Of a DNA stretch of 64,000 bases, positions 1 through 8,279 are shown piece by piece. The first letter of the stretch is position 1. Each line of letters opens with the position of its first letter. Under the pieces are notes generated by a model that saw only the letters and a program-made list of their open reading frames with translations, had not been told where the DNA came from and made no database searches. Source of the DNA: Qingshengfaniella alkalisoli (GTDB lineage Bacteria; Pseudomonadota; Alphaproteobacteria; Rhodobacterales; Rhodobacteraceae); NCBI RefSeq assembly GCF_007855645.1, contig NZ_CP042262.1:62001-126000 (forward strand), given 5' to 3'. The translations under genes were made by a program, and so were the position numbers.

Positions 1-2
1 GT

Positions 3-446
3 ATCGCGTTAGGCCAGCCCGAGGGCGGTTACGCGCTGGTGGCGGAGAACCACGCGCTCATCCCCCGGCGCGACAATCCGACGATGGACGATCCTCTGAA
101 CGGAGCCGCTGTTGGCGGGATTGCCCTGACGGGTGGCAGGTTGCGCGTCACGCTCGGTCGGTTCTTCAGCGCCGGAACCTGGGACATGGGCAGCAGCGTC
201 TTTACGTTTCGCTGGCAGGACAACGGCTTCTGGCTGATCGGTTATGACGAGACGGTCGTTTCGCGAAACACCGGTTCGACACGTTCGATCAGCGTCAACT
301 ACCTGACGGGTGATACGAAACACATATACGGCTCCATCGAAGACGATGCCGAACGGATCGAGTGGACCCAGTCGGCACCTGCGCCGCTGCTTTCGTTCGA
401 CGACATAGGTAGTGGCTTTGATTTCGATCCGGTGGAAGGTCCATAG
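3..446 (+). CDS. C-terminal part of an unidentified protein (cut by window edge)
   Basis: The reading frame is open from the left edge to a TAG stop, so only the C-terminal ~147 residues are visible. An internal ATG at 39 exists, but the frame upstream of it reads smoothly (ALGQPEGGYALVAEN), so that ATG is probably not the start. The visible part is rich in beta-strand-forming and aromatic residues (SVFTFRWQDNGFWLIGYDE) and ends in an acidic tail. I do not recognise a family. The segment looks like a beta-rich, possibly exported domain. It sits upstream of the mobilization genes, from which a long non-coding stretch separates it. Confidence 0.5.
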   Translation: MALGQPEGGYALVAENHALIPRRDNPTMDDPLNGAAVGGIALTGGRLRVTLGRFFSAGTWDMGSSVFTFRWQDNGFWLIGYDETVVSRNTGSTRSISVNYLTGDTKHIYGSIEDDAERIEWTQSAPAPLLSFDDIGSGFDFDPVEGP

Positions 447-1133
447 AGGAGTTGTCATTTGTGGGCAGCCCCCATTTGCGAGAGTTTCGACGATGACGAT
501 CTTGCGGGCTGGCAGTCATTTGTCCGGTCTGTTCGCGCGGCACTTACCTTGCCGGGGCTTTGATGAGATCCGCGAGCGGGATCCCTCTCACATTATCCGG
601 CTACGATGCCCTGACCACTCGCTGCCACCCGATGGAAGTTCACCGCGCGTGGGAAGCAGCCGCCAGCATCCCTTCAGACCTGCTTCAATGGCGCTGAGCG
701 AACCACCCTTCGGTTAAGGTGACAACTCCCCTGCAAGAAGATGGGTCCCTGTCCGGTGGAGGTGAACATACCGGAGGATTCCGAGCTGCCGCTACAAGCC
801 CGCCCAGGGCGTCGAATTGCGAGAGACATTGTTCGGCTACTCTCCCGAGTTACCTGGGCGGACCAATTCCAGCTCGGTTCCGGATCGAGCTATGCTAAAG
901 CTTTGTAATACGCCAACGGGCTCCTCAACCGGGACGGTATTGCCGTCCGCATACCCTGCCAGTTATTAGCCCCCAGTTATTAGCCCAGGACAATCCGGGG
1001 TGCTCCTGCACAGATAGCGTGACTGACTGGCGTCGAGATGCGTGCGCGGTCCGGAGGTCAAAAAAGCCTTTCGGATTTTCATCGGTCGTGGATAATTTTC
1101 GTGTCGGTTACAATTCTAACGGGAAAAACCGAC
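447..1133. other. Non-coding stretch upstream of mobilization genes; possible oriT region
   Basis: No convincing gene is seen. A perfect 14-bp tandem repeat (CCAGTTATTAGCCC twice, 959-986) and an inverted repeat at 1102-1134 lie in its right part. A possible ~35-codon peptide with a TTG start follows a GAGGAG motif near 445-450, but nothing supports it further. Its position just before mobC-like and relaxase genes is where oriT often lies in MOBP plasmids. I see no clear nic consensus. Confidence 0.35.
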
Positions 1134-1134
1134 A
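1102..1134. promoter_or_regulatory. Inverted repeat overlapping a mobilization gene start
   Basis: The arms TGTCGGTT (1102-1109) and AACCGACA (1127-1134) are perfect complements with a 17-nt spacer. The right arm runs into the ATG at 1134. It could be an operator for autoregulation of the mobilization operon or part of oriT. Confidence 0.4.
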
Positions 1135-1544
1135 TGACGACGACAACTGGTCCGATCAGCCGGGACGGGCTTGATGAGATGCGGGCGATGCTGCAGGCGC
1201 TCGAGCCGAAGCCCAAGACCAGCTTTACCAATCGCGAAGCGGTTAAGGAGATGGCGCAGGACATCCTGCGCGCCCGCGACGAACTGGGCTATTCGATCGA
1301 AGATATCGCCATGATGCTTGGCAAGCATCATGTTGCGATCAAGCCTGCGACGTTGCGCGGGTACCTGCGCGACCTGGAGGCAGCAAAAGGCAAGGTATCC
1401 AGGGCGGGCAAGCGCGCGCCCCGGAGTGCGAGGCCGGCGGCGCGTGCGAGCGACTATGGAGTCGCAGGACATCAGTCGATTGCGACGGCGGAAACGTCCT
1501 CCGTCGTGCAGACCAGGGCGGCGCAGGAACACCCCGGTGGCTAA
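1134..1544 (+). CDS. Small mobilization-operon protein, probably DNA binding
   Basis: This is 136 residues from the ATG that follows the inverted repeat. The N-terminal ~85 residues look like a helix-turn-helix-rich fold: SFTNREAVKEMAQDIL, then LGYSIEDIAMML and IKPATLRGYLRD, like helices of a DNA-binding accessory protein. The C-terminal third is basic and alanine-rich and looks disordered. It is followed, with an ~8-nt overlap, by the MobC-like gene and then the relaxase, so a relaxosome role is likely by context. The family is not firmly recognised. An in-frame start at 1038 would add 32 residues with little support. Confidence 0.6.
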   Translation: MTTTTGPISRDGLDEMRAMLQALEPKPKTSFTNREAVKEMAQDILRARDELGYSIEDIAMMLGKHHVAIKPATLRGYLRDLEAAKGKVSRAGKRAPRSARPAARASDYGVAGHQSIATAETSSVVQTRAAQEHPGG

Positions 1545-1905
1545 GGCGGGGGATGGCCGCGCGCGTTCCGAGCTGCGGCGCAAAAGCGCTGTCATCCAGG
1601 TGCGCGTTGCACCCGGGCAGCGCCGCTTGATCGAGGCCAGAGCCCGGCGCGAAGGATATGGCTCTGCGGCAGAGTATCTGCGCGAGCGTGGACTCGGTGA
1701 CAATTCATCGGGTCAGCAACTGACGGCAAAGTTTGTGGGTTATCTCGGGTATGTCGGAGGATGGCTCACAGCAGCTTCCCATTGCCTCGATCAGGCCGGT
1801 CTTGTCAAAGAAGCAGAACAGGTGCGTCGCTACAGCAAGCGCAGCGCCGGGATGCAGCGCGAGTTGATCAAGGATGCAGGCAGTGCTGGCAAAAGTGATC
1901 CATAG
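1537..1905 (+). CDS. MobC-like relaxosome accessory protein
   Basis: A GTG at 1537 gives 122 residues. The core VIQVRVAPGQRRLIEARARREGY followed by AAEYLRERGL resembles the ribbon-helix-helix/MobC type that binds oriT and helps the relaxase nick DNA. The downstream part is helical (GGWLTAASHCLDQAG, EQVRRYSKRSAGMQRELI), as in MobC proteins. It overlaps the end of the preceding gene and the start of the relaxase (1874), which indicates translational coupling. An ATG at 1456 in the same frame is an alternative start that would add a basic, low-complexity N-terminus; I prefer the shorter form. Confidence 0.65.
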   Translation: MAKAGDGRARSELRRKSAVIQVRVAPGQRRLIEARARREGYGSAAEYLRERGLGDNSSGQQLTAKFVGYLGYVGGWLTAASHCLDQAGLVKEAEQVRRYSKRSAGMQRELIKDAGSAGKSDP

Positions 1906-3658
1906 CCGTCGCAGGCACAAACCATCGGCAGTTTCGTTCAAGGCTCTTATCGACTATTGCTGCGGCAAGGCCTGCATAGTGGTCACGGGCAACCTCGCGG
2001 GCGATTGGCGGGATGCCGCGCTTCAGATGAGAGTCTGCGCCGGACGGAACGCACGGCTGCGCGATCCAGCCTATCATCTCGTATTATCGTGGGGTGATGG
2101 CGAACAGCCGCGGGATGCCGAGATCATTGCTGCCGCACGACTGGTGATACGCGAACTGGATGGAGCGGCGTATCAGTATGTCATTGCCGTCCACCGGGAT
2201 CGCCGCAATGTCCATTGTCACATTGTGCTCAACCGTGTGCATCCGCTGACGGGCCGGGCGTTGTCATTGAGTCACGACTATGCGCGGCTCGAACTGGGAT
2301 GCCGGAGGGTCGAACACGCCTTTGGCTGGCCGCCCGATCGCGGCCGGTTCAAGCGCGCATATATCCATGGGGAGATCGAGCTGGCACCACAGACTGCAAA
2401 GCATTGGGATGCCCGTCGAGACGCGCGTGCGGCGGGGTTGCGACCAGATCCGCGGGCGCAGCGCGGTCGCGATCTGCGCGGCGGGCGTTTTCCCCTGCGG
2501 GACCGGTTGACCGCGACGGGGTTGAGCAGGCTCAGGCGTGCGATCGACACTGCAACAAGCTGGTCCGCACTGCACGTCAGACTGCATGCATGCGGCATGC
2601 GGTATTTGCGACATGGACCGGGCGCTCGGATCGAAGACCAAGACAGCGGCGGCTGGATGCCCGCCGGTCAACTCGGCACCGGTTATGCCCTGCCCACACT
2701 TCTCAGCCGGTTGGGCGACTATGTTCCGGCTTCCGATCACCTTGCAGAGAGCAGACAATCGCGGTCCGACAGGAGGCGGGCGTATCACGATGCGCGACGG
2801 GCTCGACGGAATGCCATCCATGATCTGCAAACGAAGCATAGCCACGAGCGAAGGCGGCTGGCCACCACCGTCGCGGGAATGCACAGGATTGTTGCGATGA
2901 GTTTCCGTCATGCGCTCCGACAGCAGCAGATCGAGGATTTGCGCCACCTGCGCGCCACTCAACCGGTCCCTGTTCTGTCTGAATTCGGCCTTGGCGGTGC
3001 CAGGGAGCCCTCCGATCCATGTCGTCAGTCCCGCCTGCGCTATCGCCACGTCCTGCGGCGGCTGGCATTGCAAGATGCGACATCGGAAAGTGAGATCGAC
3101 CATACATATCTGCGCCAGCTTTGGCATGGCCCGACCCTTGATGGGGTGAGCAACTTGCGGGTGCCGGATAAAGAAAGACTCGCGGCCGGTCTGCGAGATT
3201 TGGGCAACAAGACCATCCTGCTACCGCGCAGAGGGGGCCGTTCTGGCGCGTTGGGATATGCGCTGATCACGGAACAGCCAGATGGCGCTTTGCGCGTAAT
3301 GGATCCGCAGAGTGATCTGGCGCTTTGTACGCTGGGACCTCGCGACGCCCGGGAGTGCATCATTGTCGCTGATACAAGATTGGGAATTCAGTGTTCTTTG
3401 GAGTGTCCGGATTGCCTGGTGATCGTTGCCTCGAGTGATCCTCCCTGTCGTCAGGCTGAGCAGGCATGCGATCTGGTGGGAGATCGATCTGTCACGATTA
3501 TCAGCGGGCATGACGATGATGCCAACGACCTGTTCGAGCGCCTGTCACCCATGCTCCGGGATTGTCGACATCGGTCGCACGCATACGCGTATGGAGATCG
3601 GAGCAAGCGGTCCGCAGAAAGACGGGTGACGGATGAAACAGCGATGTCGTTCCCATAG
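1874..3658 (+). CDS. MOBP-type relaxase (mobilization nuclease)
   Basis: This 594-residue protein has the relaxase metal-binding motif HRDRRNVHCHIVLNRVHP. The three-histidine/aspartate pattern is H107, D109, H114 and H116, and a candidate catalytic tyrosine (Y28) lies near the N-terminus. The segment YHLVLSWGDGE at ~67 matches the family strand before the catalytic region. Relaxases of this class nick oriT and pilot the strand during mobilization. The C-terminal two-thirds is basic, with no recognised helicase or primase domain. Its start overlaps the MobC-like gene and is preceded by AAGG. No type IV secretion genes are in the window, so the element may be mobilizable rather than self-transmissible. 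Confidence 0.85.
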   Translation: MQAVLAKVIHSRRRHKPSAVSFKALIDYCCGKACIVVTGNLAGDWRDAALQMRVCAGRNARLRDPAYHLVLSWGDGEQPRDAEIIAAARLVIRELDGAAYQYVIAVHRDRRNVHCHIVLNRVHPLTGRALSLSHDYARLELGCRRVEHAFGWPPDRGRFKRAYIHGEIELAPQTAKHWDARRDARAAGLRPDPRAQRGRDLRGGRFPLRDRLTATGLSRLRRAIDTATSWSALHVRLHACGMRYLRHGPGARIEDQDSGGWMPAGQLGTGYALPTLLSRLGDYVPASDHLAESRQSRSDRRRAYHDARRARRNAIHDLQTKHSHERRRLATTVAGMHRIVAMSFRHALRQQQIEDLRHLRATQPVPVLSEFGLGGAREPSDPCRQSRLRYRHVLRRLALQDATSESEIDHTYLRQLWHGPTLDGVSNLRVPDKERLAAGLRDLGNKTILLPRRGGRSGALGYALITEQPDGALRVMDPQSDLALCTLGPRDARECIIVADTRLGIQCSLECPDCLVIVASSDPPCRQAEQACDLVGDRSVTIISGHDDDANDLFERLSPMLRDCRHRSHAYAYGDRSKRSAERRVTDETAMSFP

Positions 3659-3881
3659 GCATCGAGGTCGGCACAGTGCGAAGCAGGCTGTCCACGTTGT
3701 CCGTTTCTGCACAATCCTGAAAAACCTGTCGATTACCCATGGGTTGTCCACATAATTCGACATCGGGGATGCAGCCGGTTTGCGACACATTGGCTATTCT
3801 TGGAGCGCCGGAAGAACTCCGGGCCTCACTATAACTAAGCACCCACCCTCGCAGTCACGCGCGATTGCGATCAAAGTAAAA

Positions 3882-5813
3882 ATGTGTCCCATGACCAAAC
3901 CTTCTGACTCCACCTCCCATCAGTCCGCATCCTCCGCAGGCTTGACGCATTGTTGCCATCAGGTCCCGGAATTGCTGCCGGACGATGGTGATCCGGCCGC
4001 AAGCCGTGTGTCTGTCGGGCGGAGCGAAGATTGCGAGGACGACACCAGATTGCGGCTGACCACCGATACCCGCCGCGATGATCCCTGTCAGCAAAACAGG
4101 CTCGCGGAGTTCTTTGCGGAGCTCGAACGTGGATTGCCGGATGACTATGTCCTGGACGAGGCGTCACGCGGCATCTATTTCGGCAACGCCGAGGAACCGA
4201 CGTGCAGCCCGGTCAGGCTGGTCAGCCGTGCCCGCAGCGCCGACCGGACGGGCTGGATGCTGGAGGTCGAGTTTCTGACACCCGACGACGGTCTCGCCCG
4301 CGCGACGATCTCGTATTCCGAGCTCTCGGGGCAGGCCGGAGGCAGTGTCAGTCAATTGATCGATCGCGGATTCGTTGCGTATGGTGGCATGAAAAAAGTC
4401 ATGACGTTGCTGAGGGCGTGGCCCGAAGCCGGTCGTGCCTGGCGCGCCGATCATCCGGGTTGGTTTACCGATCCTGACGGCGTCATGGCCTTTGTGACGG
4501 CGGATGGGGCCATCTATCGGCATCAAAGTCGTCAGCCCGCGATCGTGCTAAGCGATCCGCAGCCCGTCGGCTTCGGCATCTCTGGCAGTCTGGCCGGGTG
4601 GCAGGCAGAGGTTGCCGCACGGGCGGTCGGAAACCCCCTGCTGGTGTTCGCAATCGCTACAGCGTTGGCAGGGCCACTTTTGCACCTGTCAGCCATCAAC
4701 TCCGCAGGGTTCAATTTTTACGGGCTCTCCGGCATCGGCAAATCGCTTTTGTTACGACTGGCAATCAGCTGCGGGACCAACCCCGCGCGGTTGGAAAGCT
4801 GGACCTCCGCACAGAGCGGGTTGCATCGCTTCAGCCGGGCGGCACAGGACGGGTTATTGGCGCTGGACGCCTTTCCGCGTGATCCGGAGGCCCGGCATCT
4901 CCGTGCGCTTCTTGCGATCGGTGAGGATCTCGGGGCAGGGCGTGTTCTTTCGTCGCGTGATCCGGATGGCGGGTTTCGTTGGCGCCGGATGATGCTGTCG
5001 ACCTCGGAGCTTCCCTTGGCATACTGCCTGCGGCGAAAGAACAAGGATGTTCCCCATGCTCTGGCCGCGCGGATCATCGAGATTCCGGCAGACCCTGGTC
5101 CTTACGGACTTCTTCACGATCTTCACGGGTACGAAAGTGGTACCCGGTTTGCCCGCGATCTTGATGCCGCGATGGAACGGCATCACGGGACGTTGCTGCG
5201 CGCATTTCTCGACAGGCTGACCCGGGGTCTGCCCGCGATCCGCAGCGCGCTTTCGAGTGATCTGCACCGCATTGCACGCGACATTCAGGCCCAGCCCGAG
5301 CAAGCAGGAAGCGAGCAAACAGGTTTGCCGACAGCGGTGGCCGAACGTTGCGCACTCGTTGCTTACGCCGGAGAGCTGGCCATAAGTTTCGGGCTTCTGC
5401 CGTGGTCGAAGGGTACCGCGGATGAAGCCGTTCGGGCTGTAGCCTCTCTTGGCTGGCAGGCGGCGTGTTCATCATCGATCAATGCAAACACGCCTCTCGA
5501 CATTTTACGCGACTATCTCGATCAGAACGCAACCCGGATTGTCGACTTGCCGCCTGAACAGCTGATCGAGACCCCTCAAAGCACCATTGGTTGGCAGGAT
5601 GAGGAGCATGTTTACTTGTTAGGCGATCCACTCCGGCGCGACGTTGCGGAGCTTGATCATCTGTTGGACCAGCTTCAGGCAACCGAAATACTGAAGCCCG
5701 GAGGGGAAGCACGATCCTTGCAGTACAAGCTGCCCGCATCAAAAATTCGGAGCCGCCCGAGGAGCTACCGGCTGGACCGGTCGAAACTTATGGATACGGA
5801 ACGCTCCGGATAG
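3882..5813 (+). CDS. DUF927 domain protein, predicted P-loop ATPase/helicase-like
   Basis: The predicted protein is 643 residues from ATG 3882; ATG 3891 is equally possible, and neither has a strong ribosome site. A Walker A motif GLSGIGKS lies near residue 282. It sits in the DUF927 core (FNFYGLSGIGKSLLLRLA, then LLALDAFPRDPE and MMLSTSELPLAYCL), a family related to plasmid and phage primase-helicase ATPases. The N-terminal ~100 residues are hydrophilic and look disordered. It follows the relaxase in the same orientation after 220 bp. By context it could act in plasmid replication or transfer, but no primase (TOPRIM or AEP) domain is visible here, so the function is not settled. Confidence 0.75.
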   Translation: MCPMTKPSDSTSHQSASSAGLTHCCHQVPELLPDDGDPAASRVSVGRSEDCEDDTRLRLTTDTRRDDPCQQNRLAEFFAELERGLPDDYVLDEASRGIYFGNAEEPTCSPVRLVSRARSADRTGWMLEVEFLTPDDGLARATISYSELSGQAGGSVSQLIDRGFVAYGGMKKVMTLLRAWPEAGRAWRADHPGWFTDPDGVMAFVTADGAIYRHQSRQPAIVLSDPQPVGFGISGSLAGWQAEVAARAVGNPLLVFAIATALAGPLLHLSAINSAGFNFYGLSGIGKSLLLRLAISCGTNPARLESWTSAQSGLHRFSRAAQDGLLALDAFPRDPEARHLRALLAIGEDLGAGRVLSSRDPDGGFRWRRMMLSTSELPLAYCLRRKNKDVPHALAARIIEIPADPGPYGLLHDLHGYESGTRFARDLDAAMERHHGTLLRAFLDRLTRGLPAIRSALSSDLHRIARDIQAQPEQAGSEQTGLPTAVAERCALVAYAGELAISFGLLPWSKGTADEAVRAVASLGWQAACSSSINANTPLDILRDYLDQNATRIVDLPPEQLIETPQSTIGWQDEEHVYLLGDPLRRDVAELDHLLDQLQATEILKPGGEARSLQYKLPASKIRSRPRSYRLDRSKLMDTERSG

Positions 5814-6178
5814 TCATGACCCGGTGGTCCAACAGTCCAACGGTCCAACAAACAGGCGGACAGAGAGGTGCGTCATGGTAGCGTATCACAGTGGGTACCG
5901 GATCTGTCGAAGCATGGCATCGACTTCGACGGGGTGCTGGGCAGGCGGCAGGGGCGGGACTGCCCGATGCCACCGCTGATCGGTAAGGCTTGGGCGGCGG
6001 CAGACGAGGGGAGCATGCGATGCCCCCGCCGCGATGCGTTGAATTTGAAAGGCATCCCGGTATCCGGCAGTCAGATCGAAGGACCAGATCCGAAACGGAA
6101 ACGATCCATGCAACACTCTCAGTTTCAATGAGATAGACCGGCTTGCTGCCTCTTCCGCGACCCTGGAGCCCGTGACCT
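5814..6178. other. Intergenic stretch with no supported gene
   Basis: It begins with three near-copies of GTCCAAC (about 5824-5848). An 87-codon frame on the plus strand (5868-6131) has no recognisable features. The stretch separates the DUF927 gene from the convergent CcdAB pair. Confidence 0.4.
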
Positions 6179-6472
6179 TCAGACCCCGTCGATGAGGATG
6201 TCCAAGGCGCGCTTCAGGACATCACGAAGTTGTTCCAGGGTTCCGACCGGCTCTCGCAGTTCCGCCCCCGGGACCGCGGCCAGTTCCTGCACACGAACAA
6301 TCCAGGTCATCCCTTCGATTTCGACCGACGGCGTCAGCCCCGCAAAGGCCGTGTATCTGCCCGCGTCGCGCAATGGGGCCACAATACGGGACGCGTTGAT
6401 TCCGATCAGATCGGTTTGCAGATCCACAACAAGCTGCCCGTCGTGCAGGCGATAGAGATCGAATTGCGCCAT
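6179..6472 (-). CDS. ccdB: CcdB-family toxin
   Basis: The 97-residue protein begins MAQFDLYRL and contains YVV-like core strands (GQLVVDLQTDLI), then IVAPL and PSVEIEG, matching the CcdB/MazF fold. CcdB toxins poison DNA gyrase and stabilise plasmids by post-segregational killing. The C-terminal helix ends in LDILIDGV; the usual C-terminal W-G-I triad of F-plasmid CcdB is not present, so target identity is not certain. It lies 12 bp downstream of ccdA on the same strand, in the usual antitoxin-then-toxin order. Confidence 0.85.
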   Translation of the reverse strand: MAQFDLYRLHDGQLVVDLQTDLIGINASRIVAPLRDAGRYTAFAGLTPSVEIEGMTWIVRVQELAAVPGAELREPVGTLEQLRDVLKRALDILIDGV

Positions 6473-6484
6473 CGGTGCCCCGCC

Positions 6485-6706
6485 TCAGAAACTTCTGTAC
6501 CGCGCGAGGGGCAAGCCCTCTTTGGCCACCTCGTCGGCATAGGCGCTGATCGCGGTTCTGTTTTCCTCGCGCCATTGCCGGTTCCGTTCCAGCTTGGCAG
6601 CCTCGGCAATCGCTGCCTCTGCCAAGCGCGACATGTTCAGACCCAACGTCCGAGCCGTTTCCGCCACATCGGCATCGAGCGTCAGATTGACCTTTACACG
6701 GCCCAT
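6485..6706 (-). CDS. ccdA: CcdA-family antitoxin
   Basis: The protein is 73 residues from the ATG at 6706, which has AGGAG six bases upstream. The N-terminus MGRVKVNLTLDADV is a ribbon-helix-helix DNA-binding segment. The rest is the toxin-binding tail, with the conserved pattern NRQWREENRTAISAYADEV and a final PLARYRSF. CcdA neutralises CcdB and represses the operon. A good sigma70-type promoter lies just upstream at 6739-6767. Confidence 0.88.
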   Translation of the reverse strand: MGRVKVNLTLDADVAETARTLGLNMSRLAEAAIAEAAKLERNRQWREENRTAISAYADEVAKEGLPLARYRSF

Positions 6707-6738
6707 AATGCACTCCTGAATGATACGTATAATACAAG

Positions 6739-6767
6739 AGTATAGTCTCGACGTCACATTCAATCAA
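6739..6767 (-). promoter_or_regulatory. Candidate promoter of ccdAB
   Basis: On the minus strand TTGATT (6762-6767) and TATACT (6739-6744) are separated by 17 bases. Between the -10 box and the ribosome site lies TATACGTAT, a short near-palindrome that could be part of a CcdA operator. Confidence 0.6.
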
Positions 6768-7116
6768 GTTGATCTGAACAAGATCTTGCTTCTAAGTCGT
6801 TTGCGAAGGCACGGGACTTTGGCTGGAAGAGGTGGTCCTGGATGTCCGACCAGTTTGACGCCGTGCTAAGCTATAGCATGGGTTTTCTGACAGGCGGCGA
6901 CTTTCAGGTTCTGGGTCCGGAAATCAACATCCGGAAATCATAGGCTGCGGCCGGGGGTCAGTGGGCCCCGAGATGAGTGCAGGCGTTTTTCGGTATAGTA
7001 AGCAATCCAGCTGCCAATCCCGTCACGGACCTCGGAACCGATCTCGAAGGCATTCCGGTCAACGCCTTCTCACGCCGCCTGTTGCCAATATCGGCTTGTT
7101 TGCTGCTGCATGTGGG
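6768..7116. other. Intergenic stretch, no gene seen
   Basis: The segment lies between the ccdAB promoter and an IS110 remnant. I see no coding region with recognisable features in it. The open frames here on the plus strand are antisense to the IS remnant further right. Confidence 0.35.
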
Positions 7117-7420
7117 TCATGCAGCCTCGACCGATATCGGGTCTCGACAATCTTTCTGTTGTGTCAACATCGCCCAAATCGCGCGTGCCATATTGTTGGC
7201 CAAAGTGATTGCCACGAGCCTCTTCGGCTTTCGCGCCGACAAACGTGCTAGCCATGAACCCTCCGGGATCGACTGACGCTCCATCCAGTTCAATCATGGC
7301 ATTGCTCCAATGACCAGTAATCGACGGATATTCACCTGACCTGCCTTCGAAACGCGTCCGAGCCGTTCCTTGCTGCCTGAAGAGTGTTGTCGCGGCACCA
7401 AACCCAGCCAAGCCAAGCTG
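7117..7420 (-). pseudogene. IS110-family transposase remnant (C-terminal)
   Basis: On the minus strand a single frame reads LAWLGLVPRQHSS, then KERLGRVSKAGQVNIRRLL, with a stop codon after IGAMP. It continues as ARKPKRLVAITLANNMARAIWAML to a TGA at 7117-7119. This is the C-terminal Leu-Pro-Arg-Gln region typical of IS110-family transposases. The N-terminal RuvC-like part is missing. It abuts the end of the glycosyltransferase gene at 7429. Confidence 0.75.
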
Positions 7421-7428
7421 CAAAGTCC

Positions 7429-8172
7429 CTATATCCGCTTTCCCACCGCGTTCACGAGGTAGTGCGCAAAGTACCAACCAGCCTTGATCGCCCCTAGCTG
7501 TTCACAGTCACGGTACACGCGCCAGGTTGCCCTCATCGCAACCCGCTTGTTCGACGAAAGTGAGTTTGACCGCACCCGGTAGCGCGCGAGGCTTTCCTGA
7601 ATTCCAATCGCTGGTCCATGTTGGCGCAGCAACTTCAACCACAGCGCATAGTCCTGTCTGCGCTTCATGTCCGGCATCAGCACTTTACCATAGACCCGCG
7701 TGTCATAGGCGGCGGTCAGACACCCGATCGGGTTGCCCTTCAGTGCCTCGGCATAGGCAACCTGCATGGACACCCGAACCGATCCCAATAGGCGACCATC
7801 TTCATCTATTCGATCATAGGCGGAGAAAACGAACCCTGCTCCATCATCTAATGCAGCTTTTTGAACCGCGAGCTTGTGTGGCTTCCAAAGATCATCTGCA
7901 TCCAGAAAGGCTATGTAATGGCCTGTCGCTGCTTCGATGGCAGCGTTACGTGCAACAGCAGCCCCTGACTGCCCGGGCAAGGAAATCACATTGATACGTG
8001 CATCATGCGCCGCTGCATCTTCGATCACCGCCCTGGATCCGTCAGTGGACCCGTCATCCACCAACCACAGCTCCCAGCTTGTCAGGGTTTGCTCCTGTAT
8101 GGATTGGATCGTTTCACTGACCGTTTTGGCCGCGTTGTAAACTGGGGTGACGATGGAAAACACGGGAGGCAT
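7429..8172 (-). CDS. Family 2 glycosyltransferase
   Basis: The protein is 247 residues from ATG 8172. The GT-A fold signature is clear: FSIVTPVYNAAKTVSETI at the N-terminus, WLVDDGSTDGSR, and AFLDADDLW, whose DxD motif binds the nucleotide-sugar metal. It transfers a sugar to a lipid- or glycan-linked acceptor in surface-polysaccharide synthesis; the donor is not predictable from sequence. The gene is followed by an IS110 remnant and preceded, after a parS-like palindrome, by galE on the same strand. An in-frame ATG at 8193 is an alternative start; I prefer 8172 because the fold begins directly after it. Confidence 0.85.
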   Translation of the reverse strand: MPPVFSIVTPVYNAAKTVSETIQSIQEQTLTSWELWLVDDGSTDGSRAVIEDAAAHDARINVISLPGQSGAAVARNAAIEAATGHYIAFLDADDLWKPHKLAVQKAALDDGAGFVFSAYDRIDEDGRLLGSVRVSMQVAYAEALKGNPIGCLTAAYDTRVYGKVLMPDMKRRQDYALWLKLLRQHGPAIGIQESLARYRVRSNSLSSNKRVAMRATWRVYRDCEQLGAIKAGWYFAHYLVNAVGKRI

Positions 8173-8258
8173 CAGGGGTTCCAACACAAGCAAGGTTGAT
8201 CGGACGCTACAGGTCTACCTTGGCAAACACCACCAATGGGTTTCCCCAGCTACATCAG

Positions 8259-8276
8259 TGTTTCGCGCGCGAAACA
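8259..8276. repeat. parS-like palindrome, copy 1
   Basis: TGTTTCGCGCGCGAAACA is a perfect 18-bp palindrome in the gap between galE and the GT2 gene. Its arms TGTTTC and GAAACA are those of the ParB-binding consensus TGTTTCACGTGAAACA, with a GC-rich centre. Confidence 0.75.
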
Positions 8277-8279
8277 GAC

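Noticed and set aside
258-269. GTTTCGCGAAAC palindrome as a sixth parS-like site
   Set aside because: It shares arms but lacks the central GCGC of the other copies, lies 8 kb away inside coding sequence, and can arise by chance in GC-rich DNA.
2264-3127. Long minus-strand frame opposite the relaxase
   Set aside because: It is antisense to a well-supported relaxase gene and has no recognisable domain. It reflects GC-rich codon bias.
5868-6131. 87-codon frame between the DUF927 and ccdB genes
   Set aside because: No ribosome site, no conserved motif, and competing frames on both strands.
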